Shown here: positions 53,517 to 62,437 of the stretch, in pieces | Layout of the letters: each line of letters starts with the position of its first letter | How positions within the stretch are numbered: the first letter of the stretch is position 1 | Assembly (NCBI RefSeq): GCF_030732985.1 | Contig: NZ_JASHJX010000001.1 | Span: forward strand, 1 to 64,000 | Direction of reading: 5' to 3' | From: Nioella sp. MMSF_3534 | GTDB taxonomy: Bacteria; Pseudomonadota; Alphaproteobacteria; Rhodobacterales; Rhodobacteraceae | DNA: 64,000 nucleotides | Notes under the pieces: generated by a model | Told to the model about the DNA's origin: nothing | The model's input: only the letters and a program-made list of their open reading frames with translations | The model's database searches: none | Program-made: the position numbers and the translations under genes

Positions 53517-54143
53517 ATGCCGCAGGACGCCCCCGAGCAGCCGCAGATCTACCTGATCACGCCGCCCGCCTTCGAGATCGACGCCTTCGCGCCGAAGCTT
53601 GCCGCCGTTCTGGACGGGGTCGAGATCGCCTGCCTGCGCCTCGCCCATGCCTCTGCCGATGCCGATGACGTCGCCCGCGCCGCCGATGCGTTGCGCGTCA
53701 TTGCCCATGAGCGGGACGTGCCGATTGTGATCGAGAAGCATCTGGGTATGGTCGAACGGCTTGGCCTCGACGGCGTGCACCTGACCGATGCCGCGCGGTC
53801 CGTCCGCAAGGCCCGCAAGGAATTGGGGGCCGATCCGATTGTGGGCGCGTTCTGTGGCGCCTCCACCCATGAGGGGATGACGGCGGGTGAAGTGGGCGCA
53901 GACTACATCGCCTTCGGTCCCGTCGGCGACAGCCCGCTTGGGGACGGCACCCGCGCCGAACATGACCTTTTCGCCTGGTGGTCGCAGATGATCGAGCTGC
54001 CCGTTGTGGCAGAGGGTGCCTTGACCGTCGATCTGGTGGCGCAGCTGGCCCCGGTCACGGATTTCTTCGCCATCGGGCAGGAGATCTGGAAAGCAGAGGA
54101 TCCGCTGGCCGCGCTGACCGCCCTTACCGCCCCGCTTCGGTGA
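53517..54143 (+). CDS. ThiE-like TIM-barrel protein, catalytic motifs degenerate
   Basis: A 208-residue protein of the thiamine-phosphate synthase/TenI family. The fold is clear from PIVIEKHLGMVERLGLDGVHLTD, GADYIAFGPVG and the C-terminal VDLVAQLAPVTDFFAIGQEIW. True ThiE proteins bind pyrophosphate with a PTxTK loop after GxGP; here that place reads VGDSPLGDG, without the Thr and Lys. The NDR-like segment is also absent. So thiamine-phosphate synthase activity is doubtful. AAGGAT precedes the ATG at 53517. Its end overlaps olsA by 20 bases. Confidence 0.8.
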   Translation: MPQDAPEQPQIYLITPPAFEIDAFAPKLAAVLDGVEIACLRLAHASADADDVARAADALRVIAHERDVPIVIEKHLGMVERLGLDGVHLTDAARSVRKARKELGADPIVGAFCGASTHEGMTAGEVGADYIAFGPVGDSPLGDGTRAEHDLFAWWSQMIELPVVAEGALTVDLVAQLAPVTDFFAIGQEIWKAEDPLAALTALTAPLR

Positions 54144-54948
54144 AGCCCTGCCGGACGGCCGCTTCGCAGGCTGCCGCCAGGGATTTACGATCGGGGAAGT
54201 CCGAGACCCTGAGCGGCGGGTGGTAGATCACGTCGACGCGGCCCTGTCGCCGGACGGCCAACACCTTGAGCAGCCCGTAGCCGAAACCCATCTCGCCCCA
54301 CCAGCCGTAGAACCTCGGGTCTTCGCCTTCGGGCGCATGATAGCGCAGGGTGATGGGCTGAACGGTCAGGAAGTCGCGCAAAGCCTCGGTGGTGAAGGCC
54401 GCGAAAAGGGTCGTCTTGAAGGGCAGAACCCGTTGCCCGTCGGTGCTGGTGCCTTCGGGGAAAAACAACAGGTGGTGGCCTGCCCGCAGCCGGTCCTCGA
54501 ACACCTCCTGCTGTCGCTTCGCCTCGCGCCGGTCGCGGCGGATGAACACCGTGCCCGTGCCGCGCGCCAGCCAGCCGATGCCGGGCCAGCCATGCACCTC
54601 GGCCTTGGCAACGAAGTAGATCCGTTTGGACGCGTTCAGCACAAAAATATCGAGCCAGCTGGAATGATTGGCGACATAGGCCCCGCGTTCCGGGCTTGGT
54701 GCACCGCTCACATTCCGCTTCAGCCCCATCATCCAACAGGTTGAAATACAAACGAATTGCGTGATCCATGGGGTTATGGGGCGACGATAGCCCCAGATCC
54801 ATTTCTCCGGCACCCGCAGGATCAGAAGCAGCGGAAAGCAGACAAGCAGGAGCGTGATGACAGGAATACCCCTGCGACCGGCCCTCAGCCACCCGGCAAG
54901 GGCAATGGGGCTGTCCAGCGGCATCTCGCCATCATCCCAGATCGTCAC
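54124..54948 (-). CDS. olsA: Lyso-ornithine lipid O-acyltransferase (PlsC family)
   Basis: The second enzyme of ornithine-lipid synthesis: it esterifies the hydroxyl of N-(3-hydroxyacyl)ornithine with a fatty acid. The 274-residue protein has a membrane segment at about 28-45, the acyltransferase motif NHSSWLD (His95, Asp100) and the second motif FFPEGTST near 172. The fold and motifs are those of 1-acylglycerol-phosphate acyltransferases, so that activity is an alternative. I favour olsA because its ATG overlaps the stop of an olsB-like gene by four bases. Confidence 0.82.
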   Translation of the reverse strand: MTIWDDGEMPLDSPIALAGWLRAGRRGIPVITLLLVCFPLLLILRVPEKWIWGYRRPITPWITQFVCISTCWMMGLKRNVSGAPSPERGAYVANHSSWLDIFVLNASKRIYFVAKAEVHGWPGIGWLARGTGTVFIRRDRREAKRQQEVFEDRLRAGHHLLFFPEGTSTDGQRVLPFKTTLFAAFTTEALRDFLTVQPITLRYHAPEGEDPRFYGWWGEMGFGYGLLKVLAVRRQGRVDVIYHPPLRVSDFPDRKSLAAACEAAVRQGFTEAGR

Positions 54949-55715
54949 CGCCGCGCCCCCTTGGCATAGAGGCCGAACTGCTTCTGCGAGACGCGTTTCA
55001 CATCCATCAGCAGGCAGATATCGGTGGTGTTGAAGGGCCGGTCTATATAGGCCCCCTCGCCCACGAACCCGCCCATCTTGAGATAGCCCTTGATCAGCGC
55101 AGGTATCGCGCGGGCGGCGGCGACCCGGTCCAGATCGGGCTCGGCGATCAGGTCCATGCGCTGAAAACTGTCCTCGCGCGCGCGAACGCGGATGTCAGCA
55201 GGGGCAAGGTAGCGGTGATGAAGCAATGACAAAGGCGCAGCAAAGGCAGCGGCATCGGTACCATGGAAGGACGCGACGCCAAACATCAGGTCGATCCCGT
55301 GATCCTCCACATAGGCCGCGAGCCCGTTCCACAGATGCAGCATCGCCGTGCCGCCGCGATAATCGGCATGAACGCAGGACCGACCCAGTTCCAGCAGCCT
55401 GAGCGGACCCTGTTTCAGAACCGTCAGGTCATATTCATCGTCGCAATAGAACTGCCCTGCGGCGGCGGCCTGATCTTCTCGCATCACACGGTAGACGCCG
55501 ACGCATTGATTGCCCTGCCGCGACCGATCCAGCAGCATCAGATGGTCGAAGAACGGATCGAACCTGTCCGCCTCCAGCCCGTTTGCGTGATCCACGAGGT
55601 CGCCATCGCCGCCCAGTTCCCGGATGAACACCTCGTAGCGCAGGGCCTGTGCAAGCCTCAGATCGGCCTCGCCTCGGGCCAGACGCAGTTCAAGCTGGGT
55701 GTCGTCAATCACCAT
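54945..55715 (-). CDS. olsB: L-ornithine N-alpha-acyltransferase (GNAT-like)
   Basis: Catalyses the first step of ornithine-lipid synthesis, transfer of a 3-hydroxyacyl group from acyl-carrier protein to the alpha-amino group of ornithine. The 256-residue protein resembles acyl-homoserine-lactone synthases and OlsB: RLAQALRYEVF at the start, a conserved EADRFDPFFDHLML, LELGRSCVHADYRGG and LMFGVASFHGTDA. Read on a shared transcript with olsA (ATGA overlap). The ATG at 55715 is taken; a TTG at 55766 with a better purine stretch would add 17 residues. Phosphate starvation often raises such genes, but no box was found. Confidence 0.85.
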   Translation of the reverse strand: MVIDDTQLELRLARGEADLRLAQALRYEVFIRELGGDGDLVDHANGLEADRFDPFFDHLMLLDRSRQGNQCVGVYRVMREDQAAAAGQFYCDDEYDLTVLKQGPLRLLELGRSCVHADYRGGTAMLHLWNGLAAYVEDHGIDLMFGVASFHGTDAAAFAAPLSLLHHRYLAPADIRVRAREDSFQRMDLIAEPDLDRVAAARAIPALIKGYLKMGGFVGEGAYIDRPFNTTDICLLMDVKRVSQKQFGLYAKGARR

Positions 55716-55788
55716 GGGCCGCCCGCCAAGAAACCTGCGCGCGAGGTAAGCGATTGACCGGGCCAATGCAACCTCAAGCCCCCACTCG

Positions 55789-55803
55789 TTAGGAAACTGT
55801 TAA
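55789..55803. promoter_or_regulatory. Near-consensus CtrA-type site
   Basis: TTAG-GAAACTG-TTAA, one mismatch from the TTAA-N7-TTAA CtrA box, in the interval between olsB and the DUF3553 gene. Pattern match only; its presence near chpT is suggestive, but chance is quite possible. Confidence 0.3.
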
Positions 55804-55845
55804 CCGCAAGCGGGCTAGCGTTACCGGGCAGAAGATCCGAGGAGA

Positions 55846-56025
55846 TCAGAACTCGATGACAAGGCCCACCCGTTCGCCATTGATCACCACTTTTCCGGCA
55901 TTCTCGAAATTCACCGTGATCCGGCCCGCGATATTCGATTGCACTTGCCCCAGCCCCCAATCAGGCTGGCCGGGGTGGCGCACCAGCATGCCAGGTTCCA
56001 GCATTGCGTTGAGATCATTGACCAT
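55846..56025 (-). CDS. DUF3553 domain small protein
   Basis: A 59-residue protein beginning MVNDLNAMLEPGMLVRHPG and containing DWGLGQVQSN, ITVNFENAGKV and a terminal GLVIEF. These match DUF3553, a short all-beta family found mostly in alphaproteobacteria and related to SH3-like nucleic-acid-binding regions. The start is set by alignment to the family; the frame is open further upstream, into chpT. Its ATG (56025) and the chpT ATG (56044) are only 18 bases apart and diverge. Confidence 0.85.
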   Translation of the reverse strand: MVNDLNAMLEPGMLVRHPGQPDWGLGQVQSNIAGRITVNFENAGKVVINGERVGLVIEF

Positions 56026-56043
56026 TTCAGGGGGCCTTTCGTG

Positions 56044-56673
56044 ATGGATGATCGCCATGATTTCCCCGTACCGGATCTTGCCGAACTGGTTGGATCGCGG
56101 CTGTGTCATGACCTTGTAAACCCGCTGTCAGCGATTTCCAACGGGATGGAGCTGATTGGCCTGTCCGGCGCGCCCCGGACACCGGAGCTGGAGCTGATCG
56201 GATCGGCCATAGGGGACGCCATGGCGCGCATCCGCTTCTTCCGGGTGGCCTTCGGTGCGGCGCGGGCGGGCGAAACCCTGTCGGAACGCGAATTGCGTGA
56301 GATCGTGACCGCGATCTATGGCGGCGGTCGGCTGTCGGTGGAGTGGCAGGTGACGGGCGACCTGCCCCGGCAGGACGCGAAGCTCGCTTTCCTGCTGCTC
56401 AACTGTGCCGAGACGGCTCTTCCGCTTGGGGGCGTGTTGACGGTTCGACATTCCGGCGAGGACTGGGAGTTCTCGGGCGAGGGTCGCAAGCTGTCCATCG
56501 ACGCGGAGAGCTGGCAGGTTCTGGATCAGCCGATATCGTCTGACCTGTTGCCGCCGCCCTCTCGCGTCCAATTCGCCTTGCTGGCCAAGGAGGCCACAAT
56601 CAGCGGAAGACGCGTCCGGCTATCGCTGTCCGCGGATAGGCTGCACTTCACGCTGAGCCTGACCCGGGCCTAG
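56044..56673 (+). CDS. chpT: Histidine phosphotransferase ChpT
   Basis: Carries phosphate from the hybrid kinase CckA to CtrA and CpdR in the alphaproteobacterial cell-cycle or motility phosphorelay. The 209-residue cytoplasmic protein has the phospho-accepting His22 in [20 protein letters not shown] and a degenerate ATPase-like C-terminal part ([17 protein letters not shown]). Weak AGGGGG precedes the start. It diverges from the DUF3553 gene by 18 bases and overlaps the end of the carbonic-anhydrase gene by four. In Rhodobacteraceae this relay controls flagella and gene transfer agents rather than viability. Confidence 0.92.
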   Translation: MDDRHDFPVPDLAELVGSRLCHDLVNPLSAISNGMELIGLSGAPRTPELELIGSAIGDAMARIRFFRVAFGAARAGETLSERELREIVTAIYGGGRLSVEWQVTGDLPRQDAKLAFLLLNCAETALPLGGVLTVRHSGEDWEFSGEGRKLSIDAESWQVLDQPISSDLLPPPSRVQFALLAKEATISGRRVRLSLSADRLHFTLSLTRA

Positions 56674-57191
56674 CCCAAGGCGACCAGCCCAGTGCGGAAA
56701 CGGCGCATGTTCTGCCGGTAATGCTCGGCCGAGGCCAGCAGCCCGGCCTGTGCCGCCTCATCGAGGGTCCGCACAACCTTGCCGGGTGCCCCCATGACCA
56801 GCGAGAAATCGGGAATTTCCTTGTTTTCCGTGATCAGCGCCCCGGCCCCGATCAGGCAGCCTTTGCCGATCTTCGCCCCGTTCAGCACCGTCGCCCCCAT
56901 GCCGATCAGGCTGCCATCCCCGATGGTGCATCCATGCAGCATGACCTTGTGACCGATGGTGCAGTTCGCCCCGATGGTCAGCGGGCAGCCGGGATCGGTG
57001 TGGAAGACGCAGTTTTCCTGCACGTTCGACCCGGCCCCGACGCGGATTTCTTCGTTGTCACCGCGCAAGGTGCTGCCGAACCAGACCGACGCGCCCGCCT
57101 CCAGCACCACCCGGCCGATCACATTCGCATCCGGCGCAATCCAGGTATCCTCTGCGATCTCTGGTTCGATGCCGTCGAGGGCGTAAATCAC
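56670..57191 (-). CDS. Gamma-carbonic anhydrase family protein (left-handed beta-helix)
   Basis: A 173-residue trimeric hexapeptide-repeat protein. The zinc histidines are all present: His64 (VFHTD), His81 (IGHKV) and His86 (LHGC). The prism of NIG-, IGD- and IGAGA-type turns is clear throughout, then a C-terminal helix ([10 protein letters not shown]). Members may be active carbonic anhydrases or serve as PaaY/CaiE-like proteins. Its start overlaps the gmk stop (57188-57191), so it belongs to the yicC-gmk transcript. Confidence 0.9.
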   Translation of the reverse strand: MIYALDGIEPEIAEDTWIAPDANVIGRVVLEAGASVWFGSTLRGDNEEIRVGAGSNVQENCVFHTDPGCPLTIGANCTIGHKVMLHGCTIGDGSLIGMGATVLNGAKIGKGCLIGAGALITENKEIPDFSLVMGAPGKVVRTLDEAAQAGLLASAEHYRQNMRRFRTGLVALG

Positions 57192-57841
57192 TGTTCATCC
57201 TCCTGAAATTCGGATTGCAGCCCGCGCACGAAGCCCACCAACCCCGGCTGTTGCGGTTGGCGCAGACGTTCGGCGCTGACGATGGTTTTCAGCCGCTCGA
57301 AGGTTACGTCCAGATCGTCATTGACCAGCACGTAATCATACCCATCCCAATGGCTGATCTCGTCCCAGCTTTTCTGCATCCGCTTCTGGATCACCTCGGG
57401 CGCGTCCTGTCCGCGGCTGACCAGTCGACGGCGCAGTTCCGCGATGGATGGCGGCAGAACGAAGATCGACAGCACATGGTCGCGCAAGGCACTGGTCTTG
57501 ATCTGCTGTGCGCCCTGCCAGTCGATGTCAAAGAGCACATCGCAGCCCGACTCGATGGCCTCTTTCACGGGCGCCATGGGCGAGCCGTAGAAATTGCCGA
57601 AGACATGGGCATGTTCCAGCATCGCGCCGTCCCGCACCATGTGCTTGAAGGCGGTTTCACTGAGGAAATGATAGTCCTTTCCATCCACCTCGCCCGGCCG
57701 TGCCGCGCGCGTGGTGGCAGAGACCGAGAAGCTCAGGGACGGATCCCACTCCATCAACCGCTTGGCCAGCGTCGATTTTCCCGCGCCCGAGGGCGAAGAC
57801 AGGATGATAAGAAGGCCACGGCGGCTGTCGGTCTGGGGCAT
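57188..57841 (-). CDS. gmk: Guanylate kinase
   Basis: Phosphorylates GMP to GDP, cytoplasmic, 217 residues. The P-loop [15 protein letters not shown] is at about 15-29, followed by [22 protein letters not shown] and [11 protein letters not shown]. The ATG at 57841 lies two bases after the yicC stop and is preceded by GGAG; the GTG two codons before it is less likely. Translational coupling to yicC is common in proteobacteria. Confidence 0.96.
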   Translation of the reverse strand: MPQTDSRRGLLIILSSPSGAGKSTLAKRLMEWDPSLSFSVSATTRAARPGEVDGKDYHFLSETAFKHMVRDGAMLEHAHVFGNFYGSPMAPVKEAIESGCDVLFDIDWQGAQQIKTSALRDHVLSIFVLPPSIAELRRRLVSRGQDAPEVIQKRMQKSWDEISHWDGYDYVLVNDDLDVTFERLKTIVSAERLRQPQQPGLVGFVRGLQSEFQEDEQ

Positions 57842-57843
57842 GG

Positions 57844-58734
57844 TCACTCCACGTTCTGAACCTGCTCGCGCATCTGATCAATCGCGACCTTGAGGTCAAG
57901 GCCGGTCTGGGTCAGCGCGGCGTCGCTGGATTTCGAGCACAGCGTATTGGCCTCGCGGTTGAACTCCTGCATCAGGAAATCGAACCGCCGCCCGACCGGG
58001 CCGTCAGCTGTCAGCAGGGCCTTTGCAGCGGGGATATGGGCATTGGCCAGCCGGTCAATCTCTTCGGTCACGTCCGATTTGACCGCCTGCACCGCCAGTT
58101 CCTGCGCCAGCCGGTCGGGGTCCATCCCGTCGGCGGTGTTGAGGATCTTCCGCAAATTTTCCGCCAGCCGGTCCGCTGCCGTGCCTTTACGGGCTTCGGC
58201 CTGCGCGGCGGCCTGCGTGACCAGGGGGACCATCGCGTCGATCTGGTCGCTGAGCGTCTGACGCAACGCGGCCCCTTCTTCGGCGCGGGAGGACAGGAAG
58301 GACGCGAGCAAGTCGTCAAACTCTGCAATCAGGGTTTCATCGGGCGGAAAACTTTCCTCCGCCGCGCCGCTGGCCATGACACCGGGCAGGGTCAGGATGC
58401 GGGCGGGATCGACGGGGCCGACGAGCAGGCCCTGCGCCTCGGCGCTGCGCTGCACTTGGGCGAGAGCCGACAGGGAGGCCAGCAAGGCCGCTTCGTCTAT
58501 GGAGGCCGCCGCGCCGCTGTCTTCCTTGCTGATCCGCAGATTCAGCGTCACCGATCCACGCGCGATGGCTTTCTTCAACCGCTCTCGCAGCATGATATCG
58601 AGCCGCCCCAGCCGATCCGGCAGGCGCAGCCGCATATCGAGGCCGCGGCCATTGACGCTGCGCAACTCCCAACTGCGCAGGACGCCGTCGGAGGCCACAT
58701 CGCGGGCGGCATATCCTGTCATCGAATTAACCAC
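57844..58734 (-). CDS. yicC: YicC/YloC family endoribonuclease
   Basis: A 296-residue protein of the YicC family, reported as endoribonuclease in other bacteria. It starts SMTGYAARD at residue 4, and has the conserved R-L-x-GRLDIM-x-ERLKKAI segment and the C-terminal [19 protein letters not shown]. The GTG at 58734 is used because MVNSMTGYA aligns with the usual M-x-x-SMTG start, with GGGGG eleven bases upstream; ATG at 58722 is the alternative. First gene of the yicC-gmk-carbonic anhydrase group. Confidence 0.92.
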   Translation of the reverse strand: MVNSMTGYAARDVASDGVLRSWELRSVNGRGLDMRLRLPDRLGRLDIMLRERLKKAIARGSVTLNLRISKEDSGAAASIDEAALLASLSALAQVQRSAEAQGLLVGPVDPARILTLPGVMASGAAEESFPPDETLIAEFDDLLASFLSSRAEEGAALRQTLSDQIDAMVPLVTQAAAQAEARKGTAADRLAENLRKILNTADGMDPDRLAQELAVQAVKSDVTEEIDRLANAHIPAAKALLTADGPVGRRFDFLMQEFNREANTLCSKSSDAALTQTGLDLKVAIDQMREQVQNVE

Positions 58735-58775
58735 TTAAGCTTTTCCCCCCTGCTCGTCGAATTGTTCGGATGTTA

Positions 58776-58790
58776 TTAAGGGTTGGGTAA
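58776..58790. promoter_or_regulatory. Near-consensus CtrA-type site
   Basis: TTAA-GGGTTGG-GTAA, one mismatch from TTAA-N7-TTAA, in the divergent interval between yicC and the PAS-domain gene. Seen as a pattern only; binding is not shown. Confidence 0.28.
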
Positions 58791-58878
58791 GGATCTCCGG
58801 TTCAGCGTTAACACAAGTCAGGGTGCGACGCCAACGCCGGGCAGGGTCGTTTCGGGGGCGTGAGTGCAGGAGTGCAAG

Positions 58879-59532
58879 ATGAAAACCTGTTCGGAACAGC
58901 CGCGAAACGTGGTGCCGCTTTGGCATCGCAAGGATCATCAGATGGGATCGGTTGTCAGCACCGTCATGACCCATTGGACCAGCCTGCGGCGCGATGGCGG
59001 CATTCCCCGGCGCGCCGATCTGGACCCGCAGGCACTAGCCCCGGCATTGCCCAATGCCTTCCTGCTGGAACGCCCGCGCCCCGATGCGGTGCGGTTTCGG
59101 CTGGCCGGGCAGCATCTGCATCACACGATGGGGATGGATGTCAGGGGAATGCCCTTGCGGGCGTTCTTCGAAATACCGGACCGTAAGCGCTTGATGGAAA
59201 AGGTATTTCAGGTCTTTTCCGACCCCGCTATTGTGGATCTGGAGCTTGTGTCCGACGCACAGGGCCGGGCGATTCTGGAAGGCCGCATGTGCCTCATGCC
59301 GCTTACCGGACCGGAGGGTCAGATCAACCGCGCGCTAGGCGTTCTGGTCACCGACGGGCTGGTCGGCCTCCCGCCACGCCGCTTCCGCATCCGCCATCTG
59401 AGCCTGACACGTCTGGCCGCCGGCCCTGACAGCTCGGGCGTGATCCCGAGCCAACCCGGTCAATCCGCCGACCCAGCCCGCCCGCTTCAGGAACGACCGG
59501 CCTTGCGGCTGGTCCAGGGTGGATTGAGCTAA
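58879..59532 (+). CDS. PAS-domain protein (PAS_5 type, DUF1457-like)
   Basis: A 217-residue soluble protein. Residues about 15-155 fit the PAS_5/DUF1457 family of alphaproteobacteria, with PRRADLDPQALAPALPNAFLLE and FRLAGQHLHHTMGMDVRGM as hallmarks. The C-terminal 45 residues (SQPGQSADPARPLQERP) look disordered. AGGAG precedes the ATG at 58879. No output domain is attached, so it might sense a ligand for a partner. A candidate CtrA-like site lies upstream at 58776-58790. Function unknown. Confidence 0.8.
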   Translation: MKTCSEQPRNVVPLWHRKDHQMGSVVSTVMTHWTSLRRDGGIPRRADLDPQALAPALPNAFLLERPRPDAVRFRLAGQHLHHTMGMDVRGMPLRAFFEIPDRKRLMEKVFQVFSDPAIVDLELVSDAQGRAILEGRMCLMPLTGPEGQINRALGVLVTDGLVGLPPRRFRIRHLSLTRLAAGPDSSGVIPSQPGQSADPARPLQERPALRLVQGGLS

Positions 59533-59591
59533 GCCCATACCAGGTTCGTTAACCTCGATCCGAGCCAGCTCCAGGTGACATGGTTAACGAC

Positions 59592-59624
59592 AACGCCCCG
59601 GAACCGTTCAGGCTCCGGGGCGTT
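59592..59624. terminator. Bidirectional hairpin between PAS gene and DAHP synthase gene
   Basis: AACGCCCCGGA (59592-59602) pairs exactly with TCCGGGGCGTT (59614-59624). The flanking T runs are short. It separates the two converging genes. Confidence 0.7.
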
Positions 59625-59647
59625 TCAGTTCAGGCGTTAACCTGGTC

Positions 59648-61018
59648 TCAACCCGCCGCGGCGGCTGCCTTGCGGCCATCGCGGCTCAGTTCCTCTGCGA
59701 CGAGGAAGGCCAGTTCCAGCGATTGCGAGGCGTTGAGACGCGGATCGCAGGCGGTGTGGTAGCGGTCGGACAGATCCTCGTCCGTCACCGCCCGAACACC
59801 GCCGGTGCATTCGGTCACGTCCTTGCCGGTCATCTCGAAATGCACACCGCCGGGAACGGTGCCCTCGGCGCGATGGATCGCGAAGAATTCCTGCACCTCG
59901 CGCAGCACCGAATCGAAGGGCCGGGTCTTGTAGCCGGAGGCCGCCTTGATCGTGTTGCCGTGCATCGGATCGCAGGACCAGACCACATTCGCGCCCTCGG
60001 CCTCGACCGTCTTGATCAGGCGCGGCAGGTGATCGCCCACATTGCCCGCACCGAACCGCGCGATCAGGGTCAGGCGACCGGCCTCGTTCTTGGGGTTCAG
60101 CTTGGCCATCAGAACCTTGAGGTCATCCTCGGTCGTGGTGGGACCGCATTTCAGGCCAATGGGGTTTTGAACACCACTGGCAAATTCCACATGCGCGCCA
60201 TCGGGCTGGCGGGTGCGGTCGCCGATCCAGATCATGTGACCGGACCCGGCCACGGGCAGGCCGGAGGTCGAATCGATCCGGCACAGCGCCTCTTCATATT
60301 CCAGAAGCAGCGCTTCGTGGCTGGTGTAGAAATCCACCGTGCCAAGCTGATGCGCGGTTTCGGAGTTCAGACCGGCGGCGGTCATGAAATCGAGCGCATC
60401 GGAAATCCGGTTCGCCATATCCCGATACCGGTCCGCGTCATCGGCATCGGTAAAGCCGAGCGTCCAGCTATGGACCCGATGGATATCGGCAAACCCGCCC
60501 TGGCTGAAGGCGCGCAGCAGGTTCAGCGTGGCCGCAGCCTGGGTATAGGCCTGCAGCATCTTCTGCGGGTTCGGCAGACGGGCGGCTTCGGTGAAGTCCA
60601 GCTCGTTGATGATGTCACCACGGTAGGAGGGCAGTTCCACCCCATCCTTGACCTCGGTCGGCGCGCTGCGCGGCTTGGCGAACTGGCCAGCCATGCGACC
60701 GACCTTGACCACGGGCACCTTGGCGCCAAAGGTCAGCACCACGGCCATCTGCAGCATCACCTTGTAGGTGTCACGGATGGAATCGGCGGAAAATTCGGCA
60801 AAGCTTTCGGCGCAGTCCCCGCCTTGCAACAGGAACGCCTCGCCGCGCGAAACGGCGGCAAGCTGGCTGCGCAGTTTGCGGGCCTCACCGGCAAAGACAA
60901 GCGGCGGATAGCTGGCAAGCTGAGCCTCGACCGCTGCCAATGCTTCCGCATCGGGATAGTCGGGCATCTGAATCCGCGGCTTCGCGCGCCAATCCGATTT
61001 CGTCCATGCCTGTGCCAT
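59648..61018 (-). CDS. Class II 3-deoxy-7-phosphoheptulonate synthase (DAHP synthase)
   Basis: First step of the shikimate pathway: phosphoenolpyruvate plus erythrose-4-phosphate gives DAHP, cytoplasmic. The 456-residue protein is the plant-like class II type: [13 protein letters not shown] with its metal cysteine, [56 protein letters not shown]. The N-terminal [23 protein letters not shown] is the family start, and ACAGGAGTT precedes the ATG. It diverges from a GlxA-type regulator. Confidence 0.95.
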   Translation of the reverse strand: MAQAWTKSDWRAKPRIQMPDYPDAEALAAVEAQLASYPPLVFAGEARKLRSQLAAVSRGEAFLLQGGDCAESFAEFSADSIRDTYKVMLQMAVVLTFGAKVPVVKVGRMAGQFAKPRSAPTEVKDGVELPSYRGDIINELDFTEAARLPNPQKMLQAYTQAAATLNLLRAFSQGGFADIHRVHSWTLGFTDADDADRYRDMANRISDALDFMTAAGLNSETAHQLGTVDFYTSHEALLLEYEEALCRIDSTSGLPVAGSGHMIWIGDRTRQPDGAHVEFASGVQNPIGLKCGPTTTEDDLKVLMAKLNPKNEAGRLTLIARFGAGNVGDHLPRLIKTVEAEGANVVWSCDPMHGNTIKAASGYKTRPFDSVLREVQEFFAIHRAEGTVPGGVHFEMTGKDVTECTGGVRAVTDEDLSDRYHTACDPRLNASQSLELAFLVAEELSRDGRKAAAAAG

Positions 61019-61176
61019 AACGCAACTCCTGTCAGTGTCAGACCTTGCTTATAGGGCGGAGAAAAGCGGGGGCCAATGCGAAATTCATCCCCTCGGGGGA
61101 TTGCGAAACGCAAAAAATGGTGGTTTCGCTAGAAAAAGCGGCAAAACCAATCCGGCCGCAAAGGAGAAATAGCGCA

Positions 61177-62166
61177 ATGGTCACTCTGCTTCATGGCGTC
61201 CCCCGCCAACCCCGGCGCTTTATCTTCGTATTGCTCGATCAATTCACCCTGCTCAGCTTCGCCGGGGCGGTCGATACGTTGCGGATCGCCAACCGCCTTG
61301 GGGGGGCTGACCTGTACAAGATCCTCTATGCAGGCGAAGAAGGCGACGAAGTGCAATGCAGTTCCTATGCGCGGATCAAGCTGCATATGAATTTCGAAGA
61401 GCTCAACCGCGAGGACACGATTGTCATCTGCGGCGGCATCGATGTGCAGAAGGCCACCACCAAGAAGCTGATCAACTGGCTGCGCCGCGAGGCCCGGCGC
61501 GGGGTGAGCATCGCGGCGCTTTGCACCGGGGCCTATGCCATGGGAAAGGCCGGGCTGCTCGATGGCAAGCGGGCCACGATCCACTGGGAAAACCAGGACA
61601 GCTTTTCCGAGGAATTCGAAGAGGTGAAACTGACCAAATCGGTCTTCGTGATTGATGGCAACCGGATGACCACAGCGGGCGGGACGGCCTCGATCGACCT
61701 TATGCTGACGATCGTGGCCAATGACCATGGCGAGGAATTGGCCAGTCAGATCGCCGATCAGCAGATCTACACCTCGATCCGCACCGATCAGGATTCGCAG
61801 CGCCTGTCGATCCCGACCCGGATCGGCGTGCGACATCCCAAACTGAGCCAGGTCATCCGGATGATGGAACAGAATCTGGAGGAACCAATCAGCCCGTCAA
61901 CGCTGGCCCACGAGGTCGGCATGTCGACGCGGCAGCTGGAACGGCTGTTCCGCCGGTATCTGAACCGCAGCCCCAAGCGCTATTACATGGAACTGAGGCT
62001 GCAAAAGGCGCGCAACCTCTTGATGCAGACGGATATGAGCGTGATCAACGTGGCACTGTCCTGTGGCTTTGCCTCGCCCTCGCATTTTTCCAAATGCTAC
62101 CGGGCGCATTACGACACCACCCCCTACCGCGAACGCGGGGCGCAATCGACGCGGGTGAAGGACTGA
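61177..62166 (+). CDS. GlxA-family transcriptional regulator (DJ-1/PfpI plus AraC helix-turn-helix)
   Basis: A 329-residue regulator. Residues about 12-180 form a DJ-1/PfpI-like sensor (FIFVLLDQFTLLSFAGAVDTLRIAN, then AALCTGAYAMGKAGLLDGKRATIHW with the nucleophile-elbow Cys). Residues about 225-320 form the AraC double helix-turn-helix (PSTLAHEVGMSTRQLERLFRRYL and VALSCGFASPSHFSKCYRAH). Similar proteins respond to glycine betaine, carnitine, arginine or aromatic metabolites. The ATG at 61177 follows AAGGAG; earlier in-frame starts have no site. Target genes are not evident. Confidence 0.9.
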   Translation: MVTLLHGVPRQPRRFIFVLLDQFTLLSFAGAVDTLRIANRLGGADLYKILYAGEEGDEVQCSSYARIKLHMNFEELNREDTIVICGGIDVQKATTKKLINWLRREARRGVSIAALCTGAYAMGKAGLLDGKRATIHWENQDSFSEEFEEVKLTKSVFVIDGNRMTTAGGTASIDLMLTIVANDHGEELASQIADQQIYTSIRTDQDSQRLSIPTRIGVRHPKLSQVIRMMEQNLEEPISPSTLAHEVGMSTRQLERLFRRYLNRSPKRYYMELRLQKARNLLMQTDMSVINVALSCGFASPSHFSKCYRAHYDTTPYRERGAQSTRVKD

Positions 62167-62170
62167 TCGC

Positions 62171-62437
62171 TCAGCCCTGCCCGACCCGTCCGGCACGCCC
62201 GCCCCTGCGCTTTGCGGCGGGGGGATTGGCCAAACCCTGTTCAAGGACTGCCGTCATCGGATGATCCGGCGCATCGGTCCGGTAGCGGTCCAGCAGCACC
62301 CGGATATGCGGCAGCGGGTCGGGGTCCGTCAGGCTCAGCGCCCAATCCACGAAGATCGAACGGCATTCGCCATCGGTGATTCCCTCGATCCGGTAGGCTT
62401 CCCGGATCAGGTTCTTGGGGTCGCTTGCGTCTTTCAT
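62171..62437 (-). CDS. Conserved small protein of unknown function
   Basis: An 88-residue cytoplasmic protein with the start SDPKNLIREAYRIEGI and a TDGECRSIFVDWALSL segment, ending in an arginine- and glycine-rich tail (KRRGGRAGRVGQG). Its ATG overlaps the stop of the upstream glnE gene (ATGA, 62435-62439), so the two are co-translated. No metal or catalytic motif is visible. I recall similar small proteins behind glnE in related genomes, but no function. Confidence 0.72.
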   Translation of the reverse strand: MKDASDPKNLIREAYRIEGITDGECRSIFVDWALSLTDPDPLPHIRVLLDRYRTDAPDHPMTAVLEQGLANPPAAKRRGGRAGRVGQG

